A stretch of DNA of 64,000 nucleotides from Paenirhodobacter populi (GTDB lineage Bacteria; Pseudomonadota; Alphaproteobacteria; Rhodobacterales; Rhodobacteraceae): NCBI RefSeq assembly GCF_004022215.1, contig NZ_SAUZ01000018.1, positions 62,001 through 126,000 on the forward strand, in the 5' to 3' direction. The number at the start of each line of letters is the position of its first letter. Position 1 is the first letter of the stretch. Below the pieces are notes generated by a model, which ran no database searches, was not told where the DNA came from, and saw only the letters and a list, made by a program, of their open reading frames with translations. Position numbers and translations under genes: made by a program. Below are positions 59,756 through 64,000 of this stretch, piece by piece.

Positions 59756-60903
59756 CCGTAGAAGATGACATGAATCGTGTGACCGAGCGCATGGGTAGCA
59801 ATCGATATGGGAAGGTAGAGAGAACCTACCCGACCCCGGACACCTGCGGTCACTCTCCGGACGGCCTGAACACCTGCGTGGATCACGACTGTCCCTGCGC
59901 GAAAGGGCAACGGGAGCGCGACAAAGCCCCAATGGTTGAGGCCGACGCGGATCCGGTGGCCTTGCAGATGGTCTACCCGCATCAGCCGGAGGAGCGACCA
60001 GACGATCTAGTGTCGCGGAAGGCGGCGATCCTTGCCGTATGCGCTGAGCGTAGTGGGATGGCCCACATCGCCGGCATGCCTTACGGCACCGTGACGCTGG
60101 AAGCCGCCTGCGACGCTATCCGCGCCCTCCCCACCGCAGGGCAGGACAAGGCGGAGGTGGACGGGCTGAGGGCGGAAGTCGAGCGCCTGACAATCAGTGA
60201 AGACGTATCGCGCGCATCTATCGACACGCTCAAGCACACCTACAACCAGCTGTTCGAGGCGATGCAGGCTGAGCAGGCGGATCACAAGAAGACCGCCACC
60301 GAGCGTGACGCTTTGCGCGCCGAGGTCGAGGAGATCGCGCCGCTTGAAGAGGCCCTGCGCACCACCCGGCGGGAACACCGTGCGGCGATGGCAGATGCCG
60401 ACACTCTCCGCGCCGAGGTCGCCGCCCTGCGCGCGCAGGTGGAGGCGATGCGGGAGGCGCTGGTCGTCATTGCCGATGGTCGCGGCGTCTGCGGCTGCTG
60501 CGGAGCGCGGGCTGTCGGGCCGAATGGTGGCGTCTTGCAATGCGATTGCCCCGATCCGGTATGGGACCATCAGGATTCAGAGGCGATCGCACGCGCCGCC
60601 CTCTCCACGCCCGCAGCCGCATCGCCGCAGGGATGGATGCCGATCGATACCGCACCGAAGGATGGCCGAATGGTATTCCTGCTGGTCGACTATACGGACG
60701 GGGCCGCCCCGCTCGATGACGCTGAGATTGCCGCAACCATCGGCTTCAACTGTCTCGATGATACCGGCGAGGACGAGTGGCATCTGGTGGGCTGGAATTG
60801 GTCGCAAGACTGCTTCACCGATGGTCAAGGAACGGTGATTGGATGGACCGACTTTTCGCCTCCCGCTCCCGCCCTCCCGAACGCAGATAAGGAGGACGTG
60901 TGA
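59752..60903 (+). CDS. Coiled-coil protein with DUF551-like C-terminus, 383 residues (GTG start)
   Basis: The N-terminal part has Cys/His pairs (DTCGHSPDG; CVDHDCPC). A long coiled coil follows (about 140-245), then a CGCCGA segment, and the end has GWMPIDTAPKDG as in DUF551. The GTG start overlaps the preceding stop (GTGA). Function unknown. Confidence 0.6.
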   Translation: MTVEDDMNRVTERMGSNRYGKVERTYPTPDTCGHSPDGLNTCVDHDCPCAKGQRERDKAPMVEADADPVALQMVYPHQPEERPDDLVSRKAAILAVCAERSGMAHIAGMPYGTVTLEAACDAIRALPTAGQDKAEVDGLRAEVERLTISEDVSRASIDTLKHTYNQLFEAMQAEQADHKKTATERDALRAEVEEIAPLEEALRTTRREHRAAMADADTLRAEVAALRAQVEAMREALVVIADGRGVCGCCGARAVGPNGGVLQCDCPDPVWDHQDSEAIARAALSTPAAASPQGWMPIDTAPKDGRMVFLLVDYTDGAAPLDDAEIAATIGFNCLDDTGEDEWHLVGWNWSQDCFTDGQGTVIGWTDFSPPAPALPNADKEDV

Positions 60904-61085
60904 TGAAGCCGATCATCGGCGCCTTGGCCGGTGCGATTATCGCATATCTCGGCAGCGCGTTTGTCCTTTGGAATCTGAACCCCGGAGAATGGGCCGAAGC
61001 TCAGCGAGGGGCCACGGCGTTTTTTTCCGGTTTGTTCGCCTTCGTCGGGGCGCTATTCGCGAAAATTTCGGAGCTAATGCCATGA
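60903..61085 (+). CDS. Small membrane protein, 60 residues
   Basis: Two hydrophobic segments (MKPIIGALAGAIIAYLGSAF; AFFSGLFAFVGALFA) make a two-span protein. Its start overlaps the upstream stop (TGATG) and its stop overlaps the next start. Function unknown. Confidence 0.55.
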   Translation: MKPIIGALAGAIIAYLGSAFVLWNLNPGEWAEAQRGATAFFSGLFAFVGALFAKISELMP

Positions 61086-61411
61086 CCGACCTCAACACCC
61101 AGATGACCCCAGAGGCGATGATGCAGGCGGAAATCGAGAGGTCGGCTCGCGACTACAACGACCTGCGAGATGCCTTCGATAAGGTAGTCGCCGAGCGTAA
61201 TTGGGCGGATCACCGCGCCGAGAAAGCCGAACGCGAACTGGCGGAGCACTGCGCCCATACCGATGCGCTGATCGCAGCGGCGCGGGCCATCGAAGCGCAT
61301 GACGCCTTTGAGCCAGCCTACCTTTCCGCCGATCTGAACGACAAGCTGGCTGACCTGTCCGAGGCTCTCCGCGCCTACCGGGACAGCAATCAGGCAGAGG
61401 GGGCGCGGTGA
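61082..61411 (+). CDS. Hypothetical helical phage protein, 109 residues
   Basis: MTDLNTQMTPEAMMQAEIER starts a mostly helical, charged protein (NWADHRAEKAERELAEHCA). ATGA overlap at its start and a one-base overlap at its end with the next gene. No family recognised. Confidence 0.55.
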   Translation: MTDLNTQMTPEAMMQAEIERSARDYNDLRDAFDKVVAERNWADHRAEKAERELAEHCAHTDALIAAARAIEAHDAFEPAYLSADLNDKLADLSEALRAYRDSNQAEGAR

Positions 61412-61668
61412 TGGGGGTTCGGTCCGATTTCCACCGACATGCCAAGTCCAGCATAATAACGTACGGATGCGGGGCTTGGCTCTCGTGGATGACGGTTGGC
61501 GCAACGGTGTTCACTGATGCGGTTCCATTTTGGGTGATTAAGGGCGCGGTCTATTTCGGCGTGTTCATGCTTCCGGCGATGATAGCCGTGGATCTTGCAG
61601 TTGCGTGCCTGTGCGGTTTCCTGCGCCCCCGCGCCGCGCCGATACAGGAGGGCCGGGACGATGGGTAG
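61411..61668 (+). CDS. Small membrane protein, 85 residues
   Basis: Two hydrophobic segments (WLSWMTVGATVFTDAVPFWV; YFGVFMLPAMIAVDLAVACL). Coupled to both neighbours. Function unknown. Confidence 0.5.
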   Translation: MGVRSDFHRHAKSSIITYGCGAWLSWMTVGATVFTDAVPFWVIKGAVYFGVFMLPAMIAVDLAVACLCGFLRPRAAPIQEGRDDG

Positions 61669-61849
61669 GCCGCGCTCTGTTACGAGATCAGATCTCGACC
61701 GCGCCATGAAAGTTGCCCGGGCCGCCGGGCTTTCGATCCTTGAGGTTGTCGTCGAACCTGACCGATTTCGGCTGATCACCAGCCCACTTGCCGAGCAAAA
61801 GGAACCGGAGGATAACGTTGGACCGAAAGATTGGCCCTCTGCCGGGTGA
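61661..61849 (+). CDS. Hypothetical protein overlapping the integrase start, 62 residues
   Basis: MGRPRSVTRSDLDRAMKVAR then AGLSILEVVVEPDRFRLI. Small, basic at the start. It overlaps int by 32 bases. By position it could be an excision factor, but no winged-helix Xis motif is visible. Confidence 0.5.
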   Translation: MGRPRSVTRSDLDRAMKVARAAGLSILEVVVEPDRFRLITSPLAEQKEPEDNVGPKDWPSAG

Positions 61850-62936
61850 TGTTATGCGCATAGACTATCCCGGACTACTCCGCGAACCCATGCCATCAGG
61901 CGCGGTCCGGTGGCGTGTCAGGGTAGAAGGCGATAAGCGCCAGCGGGTGACGCTGACCGTAGCCCCGGACCATCCGCAGTTTCGCGAGTACTATTATGCC
62001 GCCCGAAAGGGCATCCAGTTGCCCGCGCCCGAAGAAACCAAAGCATCGAGCATCCGCGGTTCGGTCGGATGGCTCGTGGAACTATATGCCGCCGCCATGG
62101 ATGGCATGGTTAAGGATGGCGCCATGGCAGAGGCGACGCAGCATCAGCGCGGCGTGTTCCTTGACTGGCTTCGGGCGGAAGTCGGCGAATACAAAGCATT
62201 GATGCCACAATGTGAGCTTGTGAAGCTCCGGGATAAGAAGACGGCAACGCCGGGGGCTGCGGACAACTTCATCAAAGCCGTGCGCGCGATGTACTCTTGG
62301 GGCTGTGATCGCGGGCACGTGTCAGCCAACCCAGCAACCGGAATCGCCAAGCTCAATCGCGATGGCAAAGGCGCAACGGCATGGACTGTTGCCGATCTGA
62401 AGCAATACCGTGAAAAGCATCCGCCTGGAACGATGGCGCATCTCGCGCTCACCCTGTTCATGTTCACGGCCTGCCGGATCAGTGATGTGGTGCTGCTCGG
62501 CAGGGGGAATGAGATCCAGCGAAAGGGTGTGACGTGGCTGGATTTTCAGCCGGTCAAGAAGGGCGCAAAGCGCGTCAGGATTCCGATGCTCCCGCCGCTC
62601 TTTGCAGCGACCCGGGCATCAACGATCGTCGGCAAGACCTATCTTCTGACAGCTCACGGCAGACCGTTTGCGTCGTCGACAGCTTTTGACAACAGATTTC
62701 GGTCCTGGGTGATCTCTGCGGGGTTCGTCGATGACGACGGGAAGGCCACCCGATCATCGCACGGAATACGAAAGGCTGCCGGCGAACTACTCGCCCTCGA
62801 AGGTGCGAGCCAGTATCAGATCATGGCAGTACATGGGCACGCCAGCCCCAAGACATCACAGATCTACACCGACGGTGTGGACCGAGACGAACTGGCCGCC
62901 GTTGCCATGTCCCTGCTGTCGGGGATGGACTGGTAG
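61818..62936 (+). CDS. int: Tyrosine-recombinase integrase
   Basis: A 372-residue protein (TTG start). The catalytic set is present: Arg220 in FTACRISD, His315 and Arg318 in HGIRKA, His341 in HGHAS, and Tyr350 in SQIYTDG. It joins phage and host at the tRNA 3' end. The TTG at 61818 has GGAGG six bases upstream; an ATG at 61854 is the alternative. The gene ends 107 bases before attR. Confidence 0.92.
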   Translation: MDRKIGPLPGDVMRIDYPGLLREPMPSGAVRWRVRVEGDKRQRVTLTVAPDHPQFREYYYAARKGIQLPAPEETKASSIRGSVGWLVELYAAAMDGMVKDGAMAEATQHQRGVFLDWLRAEVGEYKALMPQCELVKLRDKKTATPGAADNFIKAVRAMYSWGCDRGHVSANPATGIAKLNRDGKGATAWTVADLKQYREKHPPGTMAHLALTLFMFTACRISDVVLLGRGNEIQRKGVTWLDFQPVKKGAKRVRIPMLPPLFAATRASTIVGKTYLLTAHGRPFASSTAFDNRFRSWVISAGFVDDDGKATRSSHGIRKAAGELLALEGASQYQIMAVHGHASPKTSQIYTDGVDRDELAAVAMSLLSGMDW

Positions 62937-62938
62937 GC

Positions 62939-63002
62939 ATGGGACACCACTAACCTAACTCATTGATTCCATTGACGCGCAAATGACCGTTTCGTGGGAC
63001 AC
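62939..63002. repeat. Candidate integrase arm sites, right end
   Basis: ATGGGACAC (62939-62947) and GTGGGACAC (62994-63002), both on the plus strand, lie between int and attR. They repeat the pair found near attL at 23222-23252. The shared flanks extend the matches to CATGGGACAC and CGTGGGACACT. Confidence 0.5.
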
Positions 63003-63043
63003 TCGGCGCTTGAAATCATGAATATTTTTGGCATGTCGATCGG

Positions 63044-63059
63044 CCCTCCGGGCCTACCA
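63044..63059. other. attR core
   Basis: Exact second copy of the 16-bp tRNA 3' end. The rest of 62937-63248 holds the arm-like repeats, an AT-rich stretch (ATGAATATTTTTGG) before attR, and about 190 bases of host DNA with no convincing gene. Confidence 0.9.
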
Positions 63060-63248
63060 AACCCCTGCATTTTGTGCCAACGAGGCATAAGAATGCACAC
63101 TTTGGCCGTTTTCATGCACACCCCTGTCAAGTGAAATCTTCGAGATCGGAATCAGGGCTGCGCAAACCGTCCTTAGGTGCCTTGCCACCTGGTCGCCGAA
63201 CATCGCTTTGAGTCCATTGCGGATGGTGGCGCCAAACAATAGCTTACC

Positions 63249-63707
63249 ATGATGACTACTTGGCGCCCCGCATCCAGAATTCGTTTCAAAGCCCTTGGCC
63301 TTCACTGGAGAGAAGGTCGCCTTCTTGCGGCCGAAGTTTTGGATGATGCCGGACGGGTGAAGGGGGTTCGCCCTCTGGGGGGCACGGTTGAATTTGGCGA
63401 AACGGCAGAGGCGGCTGTCATTCGTGAGTTTTGCGAAGAGCTGGGCGTTGCCATCGAGATCGTCGGGTCACCTGTTTTCATGGAGAATATTTATACCCAT
63501 GAAGGTAGCCTTGGGCATGAAGTGCTCGCGATCTTCGATGTGAAATTTGCAGATACCGATTTCGTCAACGAAACTCGTATCGAGTTCCACGAGGATAGTG
63601 GCGCCCAATGCTTCGCGGAATGGTTTTCACTCGACGCACTAGATCAGCCGGATCAACCCCGCCTCTACCCAGATGGGCTGAAGGCGTATCTGCTGAAAGC
63701 TCGCTGA
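63249..63707 (+). CDS. NUDIX hydrolase
   Basis: A 152-residue protein with a full Nudix box, GGTVEFGETAEAAVIREF then CEELG (about residues 44-66). The family hydrolyses nucleoside diphosphate compounds; the substrate is not predictable. It is the first host gene beyond the prophage. Two adjacent ATGs (63249, 63252) are possible starts. Confidence 0.9.
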   Translation: MMTTWRPASRIRFKALGLHWREGRLLAAEVLDDAGRVKGVRPLGGTVEFGETAEAAVIREFCEELGVAIEIVGSPVFMENIYTHEGSLGHEVLAIFDVKFADTDFVNETRIEFHEDSGAQCFAEWFSLDALDQPDQPRLYPDGLKAYLLKAR

Positions 63708-63814
63708 CCGGCAGCTTTGTTCCGCAGAGTGACCACCGCTGGCCCGCTCCAGCGCGAGGGTGCGGTCAGGTCGGCGGGATCGACATGAAGAGCCCTTAGC
63801 TGACGGTGGTATCC

Positions 63815-64000
63815 CTAATAGCTTTGGAAGCCTTCGGCGCTGAACTGGCCGCACCACCAGTGCAGACGCCAAGGAAGAATAGTGACCTTCGCGCGGATGC
63901 CAGCCTGAGCGTAAGGATCGTCCCGCTCGAACCTTCTCGCCTCCTCTTCATCCTCGGTGTCCAGTAGGCTGGCTCCACCCGTAATTGTTTTTCCATCACC
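63815..64000 (-). CDS. YciI family protein, C-terminal fragment (cut by window edge)
   Basis: The last 61 codons read GDGKTITGGASLLDTEDEEE, ARRFERDDPYAQAGIRAKVT, then ILPWRLHWWCG. The 'DPYAQAGI…V…I.PWR' ending is the mark of YciI-like domains, small ferredoxin-fold proteins of uncertain function. The start lies beyond the right edge. The stop is TAG. Confidence 0.75.
   Translation of the reverse strand, partial: GDGKTITGGASLLDTEDEEEARRFERDDPYAQAGIRAKVTILPWRLHWWCGQFSAEGFQSY

Larger units (their letters stand above)
23163..63059. mobile_element. Complete temperate siphovirus prophage, about 39.9 kb
   Basis: Bounded by a 16-bp direct repeat (CCCTCCGGGCCTACCA) at the 3' end of the tRNA and again at 63044-63059. 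It holds an integrase beside attR, divergent repressor/cro genes, a primase-helicase, terminase, portal, protease, HK97-type capsid, connectors, tail tube, tape measure, fibres, holin, endolysin and spanins. No interrupted structural gene was seen, so it may be functional. The mix of capsid and long-tail genes indicates a siphovirus. It is not a gene transfer agent, because integrase, immunity and replication genes are present. Confidence 0.95.

Noticed and set aside
23163-63059. Gene transfer agent cluster instead of a prophage
   Set aside because: The head and tail genes are GTA-like in part, but att repeats, integrase, immunity, replication and lysis genes are present.
63054-63305. 83-codon minus-strand frame next to attR
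   Set aside because: Starts inside the NUDIX gene and ends at the att core; no ribosome site or family features.

Overview
The window is high-GC alphaproteobacterial DNA. Gene content and order (yajC-secD-secF next to ccmA-ccmB-ccmC, protein families throughout) point to the family Rhodobacteraceae; I cannot name the species. It has three parts: host chromosome (1 to about 23160), one apparently complete temperate siphovirus prophage (23163-63059, about 39.9 kb), and a short piece of chromosome beyond it (63060-64000).

The left chromosome carries a leftward block with the start of ccmC, ccmB and ccmA (haem export for cytochrome c maturation), an Mth938-like protein, secF, secD and yajC. It continues with an M20 amidohydrolase, mazG, dusA, an alpha/beta hydrolase, tRNA-Gly(CCC), a nucleobase permease, a threonine aldolase, a YcgN-type protein, ribF, a HAD hydrolase, a small membrane protein, an Abhydrolase_9 protein, nhaA, a small secreted protein, ridA, sufE, a lipoprotein, rnd, purN and purM. 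It ends in a CAT-anticodon tRNA, most like tRNA-Ile2.

The prophage is integrated at the 3' end of that tRNA. A 16-bp direct repeat (23163-23178 and 63044-63059) marks attL and attR, and a tyrosine recombinase lies beside attR. The immunity region (about 53700-55500) splits the phage into two transcription directions. Leftward, a cro-like gene leads a tightly coupled set of small genes, a P4/D5-type primase-helicase, a large dyad-symmetric repeat array, a candidate late regulator and an HNH nuclease. Then come packaging and head genes (terS, terL, portal, protease, capsid, connectors), tail genes, fibres, and a lysis cassette (holin, GH19 endolysin, overlapping spanins), followed by a large FN3 protein and a winged-helix plus Myb-like regulator. 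Rightward, a short CI-like repressor is followed by a LexA-box gene, then an FtsK-gamma/GapR fusion, a beta sliding clamp, a small C5-methylase-like protein, many small coupled ORFs and the integrase.

The most unusual content is in replication and control. (1) Twelve GGGAGGA units (six per strand) are arranged 2+1+3 / 3+1+2 about one centre near 48968, next to the primase gene. (2) One phage protein joins the DNA-reading winged helix of FtsK to the DNA-binding domain of GapR. (3) The cro-side and early rightward promoters each appear to hold an operator inside a 17-bp spacer. (4) The CI repressor has no self-cleavage domain, but a perfect alphaproteobacterial LexA box stands before the next gene, which suggests an SOS-controlled antirepressor.

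The right flank holds a NUDIX hydrolase and the 3' end of a YciI-family gene cut by the window edge.
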